Positions 24,232-33,027 of a stretch of 35,575 nucleotides of DNA are shown piece by piece; position 1 is the stretch's first letter; each line of letters begins with the position of its first letter. The notes under the pieces were generated by a model. The model worked only from the letters and a program-made list of their open reading frames with translations, ran no database searches and was not told the origin of the DNA. Location of the stretch: NCBI GenBank assembly GCA_964607765.1, contig CAZSNT010000110.1, positions 1 through 35,575 of the forward strand. The letters are read 5' to 3'. The position numbers and the translations under genes were made by a program. Source of the DNA: CAZSNT01 sp964607765 (GTDB taxonomy: Bacteria; Verrucomicrobiota; Lentisphaeria; Oligosphaerales; JABHEG01).

Positions 24232-24912
24232 ATGTACACGCGAGAGCAGGTTGCGAGCGTGATCGATCACGCGATTCTGAAGCCGATGTGCACGGACGAA
24301 GACGTGGTGAGCAACGCGGCGATGTGCCGTGAGCGTGGGGTCGGGAATTTCTGCGTACGTCCGACGGACGTGGCGCTGGCGGCCCGCGAGCTGGCGGGGA
24401 GTTCGACCACGGTTGCGGCCGTGGTGGGGTTCCCGCACGGCAGCAATCGTTCCGAGGTCAAGGCGTTGGAAGCGCGGCTTGCGATCGAGGACGGCGCCAC
24501 GGAGCTGGACATGGTGATGAACATTGGCAAGTTCCTGTCCGGTGCGCATGATTTCGTGCGTGACGACATTGCGGCGGTGGTTGCGGAAGCGAAGCCGAAG
24601 GGCGTGTTGGTGAAAGTGATCATGGAGACGTGTCTGCTGTCTTTGGAGCAGGTTGCCGAGGCATGCAAGCTTGCGGAGGCCGCTGGTGCGGACATTGTGA
24701 AGACGTCCACCGGTTTCAGTGACAGCGGCGCCACGCCCGGGGTGATCGATGTGATGCTGAAGACGGTTGGTGAGACGATGGGTGTGAAAGCGTCGGGCGG
24801 CGTGCGTTCGTGGGAGACTGCCGTGGGATACCTGGAGCAGGGCTGCACGCGGCTGGGTGTGGGATCGACCGAGAAGGTCTTGGACGGAGCAGAGGCCGAT
24901 GGCGACTATTGA
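24232..24912 (+). CDS. deoC: Deoxyribose-phosphate aldolase family (DeoC)
   Basis: 226 residues, typical of bacterial DeoC, with GAGGAG about 10 nt before the ATG. This class I aldolase reversibly cleaves 2-deoxyribose 5-phosphate to glyceraldehyde 3-phosphate and acetaldehyde. All core elements are present: VVGFPHG (64-70), ELDMVMN with Asp93, KVIMET, the Schiff-base Lys157 in ADIVKTSTGF, and the second lysine Lys186 in VKASGGVR. The last residues overlap the start of the zinc dehydrogenase gene by 14 nt, showing tight coupling. In a run containing an FGGY kinase, dehydrogenases and an ABC importer it may act on a related deoxyketose or aldose phosphate instead of deoxyribose 5-phosphate; that is inference. 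Confidence 0.93.
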   Translation: MYTREQVASVIDHAILKPMCTDEDVVSNAAMCRERGVGNFCVRPTDVALAARELAGSSTTVAAVVGFPHGSNRSEVKALEARLAIEDGATELDMVMNIGKFLSGAHDFVRDDIAAVVAEAKPKGVLVKVIMETCLLSLEQVAEACKLAEAAGADIVKTSTGFSDSGATPGVIDVMLKTVGETMGVKASGGVRSWETAVGYLEQGCTRLGVGSTEKVLDGAEADGDY

Positions 24913-25945
24913 AGCGGTTGTATACCATGCAGCGGGTGATGTCCGTGTGGAGCAGGTCCCGATGCCGGGCTGTTCCGACGGCGAGCTTCGTGTGCAGGTC
25001 GATGCGTGTGCGGTGTGCGGCTCGGACCTGAAAGCGTTCCGGGTGGGCAATCCGCGGCTGCAGCCCCCGATTGTGATGGGGCACGAGTTCACGGGGTTGA
25101 TCGAGACCGTCGGCGGCGGCGTGACGGGGTTTGCTGTTGGCGACCGCGTGGTGATGGCCACGTCGGTCTCGTGTGGCGAGTGTGCGTATTGCGATCGCGG
25201 CTGGCCGAACTTGTGTGCGAATGTCGCACCCATGGGGTTCAGCTATCCGGGCGGAATGGCCGAGTTCGTGACGGTTCCGGCACGTGCGGTTCGTCGTGGG
25301 CATGTGCTGAAGGTCCCGGCCGGGGTTGCGGCGGAGCACGCCGCACTGGCGGAGCCGGTGAGTTGTGCGGTGAACTGCGTGGAGAACTGCGGGGTTGCAG
25401 CAGGCGATGTGGTCGTGGTTTCCGGCGCCGGCCCGATGGGCCTGATCAATGCCTGCGTGGCCCGGGAGTGCGGTGCGGGCAAGGTCATTGTGACTGAGAT
25501 CAACCCATCGCGTCTGGCGCAGGCAGAGCGGTTCGGGTTCGACCGGGTCGTGAATGCGGCCGACGAGGACGTGGCCGATGTGGTTTGGGCTGAGACGAAG
25601 GGGATTGGTGCTGACGTGGTGATTGTGGCCGCGCCTGCGGCGCCGCCGCAGGAGCAGGCGATCGGGCTGGCCAGGAAGCGTGGCACGGTTTGCCTGTTCG
25701 CATCGCTGCCCAAGGGGCACAGTGAGATTACCGTTGACAGTCGCCCGATACATTACGGGGAGCTGCGCGTTGTCGGCAGCAGTGACTCTACGCCGGCGCA
25801 CGTGGCGCGTGCCGTGTCGCTGATTGCGGGCGGCGGCTTACCGGTTGATGATCTGGCCTCGCACGTGTTGCCGCTTGCCGAGGTGCAGACAGCGTTCGAG
25901 CTGATGGCCAGCGGCGAGTCGTTGCGCGTGGTTCTGAAGCCGTAG
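24899..25945 (+). CDS. Zinc-dependent medium-chain alcohol/polyol dehydrogenase
   Basis: 348 residues from the ATG at 24899, inside the end of deoC; the in-frame ATG at 24857 would overlap deoC further. Catalytic zinc ligands: Cys40 in CGSD, and His62-Glu63 in GHEFTG. The structural zinc site is complete: Cys92, Cys95, Cys98 and Cys106 (SCGECAYCDRGWPNLC). The Rossmann motif is VVSGAGPMGLINA, and the following VTEINPSRL has an acidic residue that favours NAD+. The sequence is of the threonine, sorbitol or galactitol-1-phosphate dehydrogenase type. In this operon it likely interconverts a hydroxyl and ketone on the transported sugar or polyol. The next gene starts 11 nt after its stop. Confidence 0.92.
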   Translation: MATIEAVVYHAAGDVRVEQVPMPGCSDGELRVQVDACAVCGSDLKAFRVGNPRLQPPIVMGHEFTGLIETVGGGVTGFAVGDRVVMATSVSCGECAYCDRGWPNLCANVAPMGFSYPGGMAEFVTVPARAVRRGHVLKVPAGVAAEHAALAEPVSCAVNCVENCGVAAGDVVVVSGAGPMGLINACVARECGAGKVIVTEINPSRLAQAERFGFDRVVNAADEDVADVVWAETKGIGADVVIVAAPAAPPQEQAIGLARKRGTVCLFASLPKGHSEITVDSRPIHYGELRVVGSSDSTPAHVARAVSLIAGGGLPVDDLASHVLPLAEVQTAFELMASGESLRVVLKP

Positions 25946-25956
25946 CGGAGGACAGA

Positions 25957-26718
25957 ATGGATCTGAAACTGAAGGACAAAGTGGCGCTCGTGACGGGCGG
26001 CTCACGCGGGATCGGCACGGCGATCTGCGCGGTGCTGGCGCGTGAAGGAGCGAAGGTTGGCGTGAACTACTGCCGCAGCGCGGACAAGGCGGAGGCGGTG
26101 GCTGGCGACATTCGTGCCGAGTATGGGACGGACGCGATATCGGTTGGAGCCGACCTGGCCAAGCCTGATGAGATCGCGCCGATGTTCGACGCGGTCGAAG
26201 AAGCACTCGGCCCGGTCGACATTCTGGTCAACAACGCGGCATACTGCCCGACCGGCCCGATCACGGAGATCAGCAACGAGGAGTGGGAGTACACGTTCGC
26301 GGTGAATGTGACCGGCGGTTTCGTGTGCTGTCGCGAGCTCGTGCAGCGTTTGGTCGCTGCGGACCGAAGCGGCCGGATTGTGAACGTGGTCTCGCAGGCA
26401 GCCTTTCGTGGCTCACAGACCGGGCATCTGCCCTACGACTCAAGCAAGGGCGCGATGGTGTCATTCACTGTCGCGCTCGCGCGAGAGGTCGCCACGCACG
26501 GGATTGCGGTGAACGCGATCGCGCCGGGCATGGTGCTGACCGAGATGGTTGCCGAGAAATGGGAAGCGAAGAAGGACAAGTACCTGGCGAGGATCCCGCT
26601 TCGGCGCATTGGCGAGCCGGAGGAGATTGCGGACGTCATCGCTTTTCTCGCCTCGGACGCAGCGAGTTACATGACCGGCGCCACCGTGGACGTCAGCGGC
26701 GGCATGCTGATGCGTTGA
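25957..26718 (+). CDS. Short-chain dehydrogenase/reductase (FabG-like)
   Basis: 253 residues with a GGAGGA SD before the ATG. Cofactor motif TGGSRGIG (13-20), strand NNAA (92-95), catalytic Ser146, Tyr160 and Lys164 (YDSSK), and the C-terminal GATVDVSGG. A basic residue near the second strand (NYCRSADK) suggests NADPH use, opposite to the first SDR of the operon, so the two may act in opposite directions or on different carbons. This is inference from motif only. It lies 11 nt after the zinc dehydrogenase and 7 nt before the ABC ATPase gene. Confidence 0.9.
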   Translation: MDLKLKDKVALVTGGSRGIGTAICAVLAREGAKVGVNYCRSADKAEAVAGDIRAEYGTDAISVGADLAKPDEIAPMFDAVEEALGPVDILVNNAAYCPTGPITEISNEEWEYTFAVNVTGGFVCCRELVQRLVAADRSGRIVNVVSQAAFRGSQTGHLPYDSSKGAMVSFTVALAREVATHGIAVNAIAPGMVLTEMVAEKWEAKKDKYLARIPLRRIGEPEEIADVIAFLASDAASYMTGATVDVSGGMLMR

Positions 26719-26725
26719 GGACGGC

Positions 26726-28255
26726 ATGGCAGACGAGCAGGCCTATCTGAAGATCGACGGTGTGTCCAAGCGTTTCGGCGTTGTGCAGGCGTTGAAGGAC
26801 GTGAGCTTCGATGTGCGCAAAGGCGAGATCCACACCATTCTCGGCGAGAATGGCGCGGGCAAGAGCACGTTGGTCAAAGTCATTCGCGGCGAGCATCGCC
26901 CGGACTCGGGCCGGCTGTGGTTGGACGGGCGCGAGGTCGAGCGCTTCGACCCGCTTTATGCGCACGATCTGGGGATCGCCATGGTCCACCAGGAGCTGGC
27001 CGTGTTCGAGAACATGACCGTGGCGGAGAACATCTTCCCGGCGCGCGAGTTCCGGACCCGGTTCGGGTTTGTGGACGAGCGTCGGATGGTGGAACGTGCG
27101 CGCGAGGCATTGGCGTGGTTCGGTGCCGACATTGACCCGAAGGCGCGCATGGCCGACCTGTCGCTGGCCGAACAACAGATTGTAGAGATCCTGCGTGCGA
27201 CGAGTCTCGAGAAGAAGGTGATCATTCTGGATGAGCCGACCTCGGGCCTCAAAGCGCGCGAAGCGGATGCGTTGATCGAACGCTTGCAGCAGCTCAAAGC
27301 GCAGGGCATCACGATCCTCTTCATCTCGCACCGGATCCCGGAGATTCTGCGGGTCAGCGATCGCGTCACCATCCTGCGGGATGGCGAATACATCGCCACG
27401 CTCGAGAATCGGGATTTGGGCGAGCATGAGCTGGTGACCCGAATGGTGGGGCGCGAGCTGGAGGCGCTCTACGCGCAGAAGGTCGGGCACGAGGGCGTGT
27501 CGGCGGACCCGTTCCTGCAAGGGCAGGGGTTGACGCGGCGCCGCAGGATAGAAGACGTCAGCTTCGTGCTGCACCGCAGCGAGATTCTGGGCGTGTTCGG
27601 CCTGGAGGGTTCCGGCACGCACGAGCTGTCGCGCGCCCTGTTCGGTCTGGACGGTCTCGACAGCGGTCAGGTCGTGGTGAAGGGCGAGACGTTGAAGCGC
27701 GTCACGCCTGCCGCGCTGCTGAAACGCAAGGTCGTCTACCTCTACAACAACCGCAAAGAGGCCGGGCTGTTTCTGGGCATGTCGGCGTGTGACAACATGG
27801 CTGTGCTTGCCCTGAAACGTCTATCACGGTTCGGCCTGATGCGGCGACGTGCGGCTCGCGAGTACACGGACCGCTACGCGGGCAAGTTCAGCATCGTGAT
27901 GGCCGGCGTGCACTCGAAGCCGAGCGAGCTCAGCGGCGGCAACCAGCAGAAACTGATGCTGGGTACGTGCCTGGGCACGGACCCCGAGTGCGTGATCATC
28001 AACGAGCCCACGCGCGGGATTGACGTCGGCGCCAAAGCCGAGATACACAAGGTGATCGGCGAACTCGCGCAAGCCGGCACGAGTGTGATGGTGTTCTCGT
28101 CTGAGCTTCCGGAGCTGATCAGCCTGTGCGATCGCATCCTGGTGATGAGCGACCGGCGACTGGCCGGCGAATTTCAAGGCGAAGCCATGACGGAAGAGAC
28201 GCTGATGGCGGCGGCCGTCGGGCGGTTGGCCAGAGCAGGTGAGAGCAATGGGTAA
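26726..28255 (+). CDS. Ribose/galactose-type sugar ABC transporter ATPase (two NBDs)
   Basis: 509 residues, the standard tandem nucleotide-binding protein of the RbsA/MglA/XylG type. NBD1 has an intact Walker A GENGAGKST (40-48), an LSLAEQQ signature and VIILDEPTS Walker B. NBD2 has the usual degenerate Walker A (GLEGSGTHEL), an LSGGNQQK signature and VIINEPTRGID. GAGGA precedes the ATG. The stop codon overlaps the start of the first permease. Together with the two permeases it forms an importer for a pentose, hexose, polyol or similar small sugar. No solute-binding protein gene is present in the window. Confidence 0.95.
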   Translation: MADEQAYLKIDGVSKRFGVVQALKDVSFDVRKGEIHTILGENGAGKSTLVKVIRGEHRPDSGRLWLDGREVERFDPLYAHDLGIAMVHQELAVFENMTVAENIFPAREFRTRFGFVDERRMVERAREALAWFGADIDPKARMADLSLAEQQIVEILRATSLEKKVIILDEPTSGLKAREADALIERLQQLKAQGITILFISHRIPEILRVSDRVTILRDGEYIATLENRDLGEHELVTRMVGRELEALYAQKVGHEGVSADPFLQGQGLTRRRRIEDVSFVLHRSEILGVFGLEGSGTHELSRALFGLDGLDSGQVVVKGETLKRVTPAALLKRKVVYLYNNRKEAGLFLGMSACDNMAVLALKRLSRFGLMRRRAAREYTDRYAGKFSIVMAGVHSKPSELSGGNQQKLMLGTCLGTDPECVIINEPTRGIDVGAKAEIHKVIGELAQAGTSVMVFSSELPELISLCDRILVMSDRRLAGEFQGEAMTEETLMAAAVGRLARAGESNG

Positions 28256-29207
28256 GGGTGTACAGAAGCTGAAGCAGGTACTGGCGGACCTGAGTACGGT
28301 CTCGATCCTGATCCTGACCGGGCTGGCCGCTGCCGTGCTCGCGTTTGCGAGTGACAGTTTCCTGACCTACAGCAACATCTACTCGATCCTGTACGGCATC
28401 TCGATCGAGGGCTTTGCGGTGATCGGTTTCACCTACCTGATGGTCATGGGCGAGATTGACCTGTCTGTCGGCGCTGTCTACGCGCTCAGCGGTACGCTGA
28501 CGGGATACTTGATGCTGCAGGGCGCGCCGATCGGTGTCGCCGCGCCGGCCGCGCTGCTGGTGTGTGCGGCGATCGGGGCCGTCAACGGTGGATTGACCGT
28601 GCGGTTCAAGCTGAACTCACTGATGGTCACGATTGGGATGATGATCCTGGTACGCGGCGTGGTGGACGTGCTGATTCCGGCACTCGCCGGCTCGACGTTC
28701 TCGCGGTCGTACCGGGCGTTGGTCCGGATGCGCCTGGGCCGGATCAACGTGAGCATCATCGTACTCATCGTTCTGGTCGCCGTGCTCGAGTTCCTGCTGC
28801 GCCGCGGCGCCTTTTTCAAGAAGCTGTACTACATCGGCGAGAATGCGAAGTCCGCACAGGTCTACGGCATCGGTGCGGGCAGAATCAAGATCGCGGTCTT
28901 CACACTGACCAGTACGATTGCCGGCATGGGCGGGATCCTGGCCGGATCGCGGATCATGCACGCGGACGTCACGACCGGCAAGGGCCTCGAGTTCAAGGTT
29001 GTGACCGCGGCCGTGCTGGGCGGCGCCAGCCTGTTCGGCGGCCGTGGCAGCATTCTGGGGTCGGCCATGGGGCTGGTGTTCCTGGCTGTCGTTCTGAACG
29101 GGATGGTGAAGTTCAATATCGAGCCGCTGCTTCAGCAGCTGGTGGTTGGGGTCATCCTGATTGCCGCGGTCTTCTTTGATACGCTCATGAACCGGCGGGA
29201 GTCGTGA
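28248..29207 (+). CDS. Sugar ABC transporter permease 1 (RbsC-like)
   Basis: 319 residues from the ATG at 28248, which overlaps the ATPase stop by 8 nt; a GTG at 28239 is an alternative. AGGTGAGAG serves as SD. It is highly hydrophobic with about eight to ten membrane helices and the family motif GEIDLSVGAVYALSG in the first third, plus GGASLFGGRGS near the end. It is paired with a second permease, suggesting a heterodimeric channel. Confidence 0.93.
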   Translation: MGKGVQKLKQVLADLSTVSILILTGLAAAVLAFASDSFLTYSNIYSILYGISIEGFAVIGFTYLMVMGEIDLSVGAVYALSGTLTGYLMLQGAPIGVAAPAALLVCAAIGAVNGGLTVRFKLNSLMVTIGMMILVRGVVDVLIPALAGSTFSRSYRALVRMRLGRINVSIIVLIVLVAVLEFLLRRGAFFKKLYYIGENAKSAQVYGIGAGRIKIAVFTLTSTIAGMGGILAGSRIMHADVTTGKGLEFKVVTAAVLGGASLFGGRGSILGSAMGLVFLAVVLNGMVKFNIEPLLQQLVVGVILIAAVFFDTLMNRRES

Positions 29208-30193
29208 TGAAGCAGAAGCTGATGCCCATCATATCGAGCCTGGCCCGGCGTCGCGAGACGCTTGCCTTTGCGTTGGTGACTGCAATCGTCCTGTTCCTGC
29301 TCGTGAAGACCGATGTGTTTCTCGCCGTGGCGAACCTGGACTCGCTGCAGACCAGCATTGCGCCGAGCGCGATCATTGCGACCGGCATGATGGTGCTTCT
29401 GATCAGTGGCGGGTTCGACCTGTCGGTGGGGTCCGTGATGGGTTTGAGCGGCATCATCACAGCGATCGCGCTGTCCAAGGGGTTGCCGGTTCCGGTGTCG
29501 ATGCTCTGCGGGCTGGGCGTGGGGGTGGTATTCGGTCTGTTCAACGGCTTCTCCGTGGCCGTGGTCGGCATCAACCCGCTGATCACGACGATCGGCACGA
29601 TGTACATCGGTCGCGGGCTGTCGGAGATTCTGCTCGTGGGCAAGGGGCGCGAGGGCTACCGCGGGTTCGACCCGAGTTTCGTGAGCCTGGGCACGGGCAA
29701 ATTCCTCGGCGTCTACACGATGTTCTGGATCATGTTGGGCATCGTGATTGTCGCGCAGTACATGGTGCGTCGCGCTTACGTTGGCCGACAGCTCTATTAC
29801 ATGGGCGGCAATCACCAGGCGGCGAAGCTGCTGGGCATGAAGACGCGTTCCATCCGCATCGGCGCGTACTGTCTGAGCGGCGTGATGGCGTCAGTGGCCG
29901 GGATTCTGGCCACGGCCCGGTACGAGATGGCGAATCGGTACATGGGAGTGGGGCTGGAGATGAAGATCATCATCAGCTGCCTGATAGGCGGCGGCAGCAT
30001 CGCGGGGGGACAGGGCTCGATCGTCGGCGCTCTACTGGGCGTGATGTTCATGTCCGTGCTGAACAATTCATTCAACCTGGTTGAGTTGGCCAGCGAATGG
30101 CAGGATGTTGTGGTTGGCGCCGTTCTGATTCTGGCCGTTGTGTCGGACGGTTATCTGGTGATGCGCAAGCGTCGGCTGGCCGGGCGCGGTTGA
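29207..30193 (+). CDS. Sugar ABC transporter permease 2 (RbsC-like)
   Basis: 328 residues from the ATG at 29207, overlapping the preceding TGA by one base; a GTG at 29204 is an in-frame alternative. GGGAG lies 6 nt upstream. It has the family motif GGFDLSVGSVMGLSG, the C-terminal GGGSIAGGQGSIVGALLG and about nine membrane helices. It resembles permease 1 only in these motifs, as is usual for the paired subunits. Its stop is followed by a structured spacer before the kinase. Confidence 0.93.
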   Translation: MKQKLMPIISSLARRRETLAFALVTAIVLFLLVKTDVFLAVANLDSLQTSIAPSAIIATGMMVLLISGGFDLSVGSVMGLSGIITAIALSKGLPVPVSMLCGLGVGVVFGLFNGFSVAVVGINPLITTIGTMYIGRGLSEILLVGKGREGYRGFDPSFVSLGTGKFLGVYTMFWIMLGIVIVAQYMVRRAYVGRQLYYMGGNHQAAKLLGMKTRSIRIGAYCLSGVMASVAGILATARYEMANRYMGVGLEMKIIISCLIGGGSIAGGQGSIVGALLGVMFMSVLNNSFNLVELASEWQDVVVGAVLILAVVSDGYLVMRKRRLAGRG

Positions 30194-30195
30194 TT

Positions 30196-30293
30196 GGCGC
30201 GGATCGGGACCCCCACGACCTCGCGTCGTGGGTGAACGAGATCAGATGGGCGCGGACCGGGACCCCCACGACCTTGCGGCGTGAGGGTCCGCG
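30196..30293 (+). repeat. Two 39-nt direct repeats with hairpins, abutting the kinase SD
   Basis: Copies at 30196-30234 and 30249-30287 differ at about six positions and are 53 nt apart. Copy 1 forms CCCACGAC-CTCGC-GTCGTGGG (30212-30219 with 30225-30232). In copy 2 that stem is broken, but CGCGGACC (30251-30258) pairs with GGTCCGCG (30286-30293). The second hairpin ends a few bases before the AGGAG of the kinase gene. It could stabilise or attenuate the downstream message; no T-tract is present. Confidence 0.75.
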
Positions 30294-30306
30294 AGAGGAG
30301 TGAGTG

Positions 30307-31824
30307 ATGGCGCGATACCTGTTGGGCATCGACAACGGCAGCACGATGTCGAAGGCGGCGTTGTTTCGCGACGATGGCGGCGAGGTGGCTGTTGCGTCGC
30401 GCAAGGTCGAGTTGCTGTCGCCGCACGCCGGGTGGTCGGAGCGAGATCCGCTGCTCATGTGGGACGAGACGGCCGCCGCCATTCGCGAGGTGTTGGCCGA
30501 GTCGGGCGTGGGTCCGGACGAGATCGTCTGCGTTGCGTGTACGGGATTCGGTAACGGCCTGTTCCTGGTCGATGAGCACGGCAATCCGGTCCGGAACGCC
30601 ATCAACTCAACGGATTCGCGAGCCCAATCATACGTGGACCGGTGGCTTGCCGACGGCGTGGATGCGGCCGCGCTGCCGTTGACCACGCAGTGTGTGTGGG
30701 CCGCACAGCCCGGTGCGCTCTTGGGCTGGGTGCGCGACAACGAGCCGGACGTGATGGCGCGTGCACACCGCGTGCTGATGTGCAAAGACTATGTGCGGCT
30801 TCGCCTGACAGGCACGGCGCAGGGCGAGCTCACGGATATGTCCGGCTCCGGCCTGATGAACGTGGTCACGGGCGAGTACGACCAGCGTGTGCTGGACCTG
30901 TTCGGGATCGGGGATCTGGCCGGGTTGCTGCCGCCGTTGGTCCAGACGGCTGACATCTGCGGCGCGATCACGCCGGCCGCGGCGAGCGAGACGGGGTTGA
31001 ACGCCGGCACACCCGTTGCCGGGGGCATGTTCGACATCGACGCATGCGGCTTGGCGTCCGGGATTGTGGACGAACGCCAGATGTCGCTGGTCGCGGGCAC
31101 GTGGGGCAACAACCAGTACATTGCGCGCGAGCCGTTGATCGACAAGGGCTTGTTCATGACTTCGCGCTACAGCATGCCGGGCTGGTTCCTGATGCTGGAG
31201 GGCAGCCCGACGTCGGCGAGCAACCTGGAGTGGTTCGTGACCGAGTTCATGGCCGCGGAGCGTGAGGCGGTCAGGAAGACCGGCGGCACGGTGTATGGGC
31301 TCTGCAACGACATGGTCGCCGGCGTTGATCCGCGCGATCTCGACATCGTGTTCCTGCCGTTCCTCTACGGCTCGAATGCGAACGGTGCGGCCAAATCCTG
31401 TTTCATCGGGCTGGAAGGACGGCACACTCGCGCGCATGTGCTGCGGGCGGTTTACGAGGGTATTGTATTCGGACACAACACGCACCTGCAGCGGTTGCTG
31501 CAGTTCAGGTCAGCGCCGGAAGTCATCCGGTTCACGGGCGGCGCGGCCAGGAGCGAAGTCTGGGTGCAGATGTTCGCCGACTGCTTCCAGATTCCGGTCG
31601 AGATCCCTGCCGGGACCGAGCTCGGTGCGCTGGGTGCTGCCATTGCCGCTGCCGTGGCTTGCGGCCTCTACGCCGACTACCCGCAAGCGGTTGCGGCGAT
31701 GACGCGCATCGCACGGCGTCAGGATCCGGACGCTGCCGCCGCCGCCATGTACGCTGCCAAGTTCGAGCGGCACCAGGCCGTGCAGACAGCGCTGGACTCG
31801 TATTGGGTGTCGAGTGTGGAGTGA
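30307..31824 (+). CDS. FGGY-family carbohydrate kinase
   Basis: 505 residues from the ATG at 30307 with AGGAG 6 nt upstream (a GTG at 30304 is an in-frame alternative). The N-terminal phosphate-binding motif is LLGIDNGSTMSKAALF, followed by the substrate-region SERDPLLMWDETAAAI and NAINSTDSRA. The C-terminal ATP domain has GTWGNNQY and the FGGY-type IRFTGGAARSEVWVQMFAD. The sequence is of the xylulokinase/L-xylulokinase/erythritol kinase sort; ketoses, deoxyketoses or polyols are possible substrates. Its product would feed the aldolase and act as effector for the DeoR regulator. The last codons (WVSSVE and stop) lie inside a heptad repeat block. Confidence 0.92.
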   Translation: MARYLLGIDNGSTMSKAALFRDDGGEVAVASRKVELLSPHAGWSERDPLLMWDETAAAIREVLAESGVGPDEIVCVACTGFGNGLFLVDEHGNPVRNAINSTDSRAQSYVDRWLADGVDAAALPLTTQCVWAAQPGALLGWVRDNEPDVMARAHRVLMCKDYVRLRLTGTAQGELTDMSGSGLMNVVTGEYDQRVLDLFGIGDLAGLLPPLVQTADICGAITPAAASETGLNAGTPVAGGMFDIDACGLASGIVDERQMSLVAGTWGNNQYIAREPLIDKGLFMTSRYSMPGWFLMLEGSPTSASNLEWFVTEFMAAEREAVRKTGGTVYGLCNDMVAGVDPRDLDIVFLPFLYGSNANGAAKSCFIGLEGRHTRAHVLRAVYEGIVFGHNTHLQRLLQFRSAPEVIRFTGGAARSEVWVQMFADCFQIPVEIPAGTELGALGAAIAAAVACGLYADYPQAVAAMTRIARRQDPDAAAAAMYAAKFERHQAVQTALDSYWVSSVE

Positions 31825-31912
31825 CGCGTGCGAGTGTCGGGTGTCGCGTGTCGAACACGACTGAACACTGAATCCTGCTGGACAGCAGGAAGAAATACCG
31901 AACACTGGAACA
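31805..31912 (+). repeat. Heptad block and hairpin repeat, copy 2
   Basis: Units GGGTGTC, GAGTGTG, GAGTGAC, a 6-nt unit, GAGTGTC, GGGTGTC, GCGTGTC, GAACACG run from 31805 to 31859 and contain the kinase stop codon (31822-31824). Then come TGAACACTGAA heptads, the hairpin CCTGCT-GGAC-AGCAGG (31874-31889) and ACCGAACACTG. The 31859-31912 part matches the reverse complement of 13411-13466. Confidence 0.8.
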
Positions 31913-31958
31913 ATTGATCCGAAACCGAACAGAACACGTCCGAAAGAAGGAGGAATCG

Positions 31959-33017
31959 ATGAGAGCTTTGATGACGAAGTGTGCTTTGGCTGGAGTGGGG
32001 TTGCTGCTGGCGAGTGGGTGTGCGCTGCTGCCGGGGCCGAGATTGGCGACACCGACCGCCATCGTGCTGCCTGACGAATACAACAGCCCGGACGGTCTGA
32101 CTATCGGGCCGGACGGCTGCATCTACCTGTCCATGAACAACGCGGGGGAGGAGTTTAAGTTCGACTTCCCTGCCAAGGTGCTGCGCATTACCGCCGACGA
32201 CAAAATCGAGGAGGTCATGACGCTGCCGCCCCACCCCGAGACGAACGTGGCCAGTCCGCTGGGTATCGGGTTTGGCGCGGACGGCAACATCTACCTGTCC
32301 GACAACCAGGCGTTCGCCACAAAGGACCCGGGCAAATCACGGCTGTTGCGTGTACGCATGGTGGACGGCCGCGCGGTCGGCTGTGCCGTAGTTGCGACCG
32401 GTTTGACCATGGCGAACGGTCTGGCCTGCAACGGCGACAGTGTCTACGTCTGCGACACCAACATCGACGCCACTTACCCGCTGTCCAGCGGCGTGTATAA
32501 GTTCCCGATCGCCGAGCTCGATCCCGCCAAGCCGATCAAGGTCACCGGGCTCGATGATCCGCGCCTGATCGTGAAGCTGAAGACCCAGAACGAGGAACAC
32601 CAGGTGGGCGCGAACGGGCTGGGTTTCGACTCCAAGGGCAACATGTACGTGTGCAACTTCGGTGACCGCGAGGTGTGGAAGGTCACGTTCCACGCGGATG
32701 GCAGCGTTGCGTCGAAGGCACTGCTCGTGCGTGGCGGCGGCATGGAGAGCACGGACGGGCTGCAGGTGGACGAGGATGACAACCTGTGGGTCGCCGATTT
32801 CCTGGGCAATGCGATTGCCAAGATCTGCTCCCGCTCCGGGAGGGTGAAGATCATTGCGAAGAACGCACCGTCGGACGGCGCGGGCGGCCTTCTCGATGCA
32901 CCGTCGGAGTGTATCCGGCGCGGCAATCGCGTCTACGTGTCGAACATCGACATCACCTACGGGCCGAACACAGCGGACGGCATCCACACGATGTCGGTCA
33001 TTGAACTCGATCGCTGA
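31959..33017 (+). CDS. SMP-30/NHL-type beta-propeller lipoprotein
   Basis: 352 residues from the ATG at 31959, preceded by AAGGAGG at 7 nt. A type II signal peptide ends in LLLASGC with Cys21 as the lipid anchor. The mature part is a six-bladed propeller of the SMP-30/gluconolactonase/NHL kind: SPDGLTIGPDGCIYLS, SPLGIGFGADGNIYLSDN, GANGLGFDSKGNMYVCNFG and ESTDGLQVDEDDNLWVAD. It may act as an extracytoplasmic sugar lactonase or as a binding propeller. Its place after the kinase suggests a role with the same substrate before import. The metal ligands of SMP-30 could not be assigned with certainty. Confidence 0.88.
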   Translation: MRALMTKCALAGVGLLLASGCALLPGPRLATPTAIVLPDEYNSPDGLTIGPDGCIYLSMNNAGEEFKFDFPAKVLRITADDKIEEVMTLPPHPETNVASPLGIGFGADGNIYLSDNQAFATKDPGKSRLLRVRMVDGRAVGCAVVATGLTMANGLACNGDSVYVCDTNIDATYPLSSGVYKFPIAELDPAKPIKVTGLDDPRLIVKLKTQNEEHQVGANGLGFDSKGNMYVCNFGDREVWKVTFHADGSVASKALLVRGGGMESTDGLQVDEDDNLWVADFLGNAIAKICSRSGRVKIIAKNAPSDGAGGLLDAPSECIRRGNRVYVSNIDITYGPNTADGIHTMSVIELDR

Positions 33018-33027
33018 GCGGGCGCAG

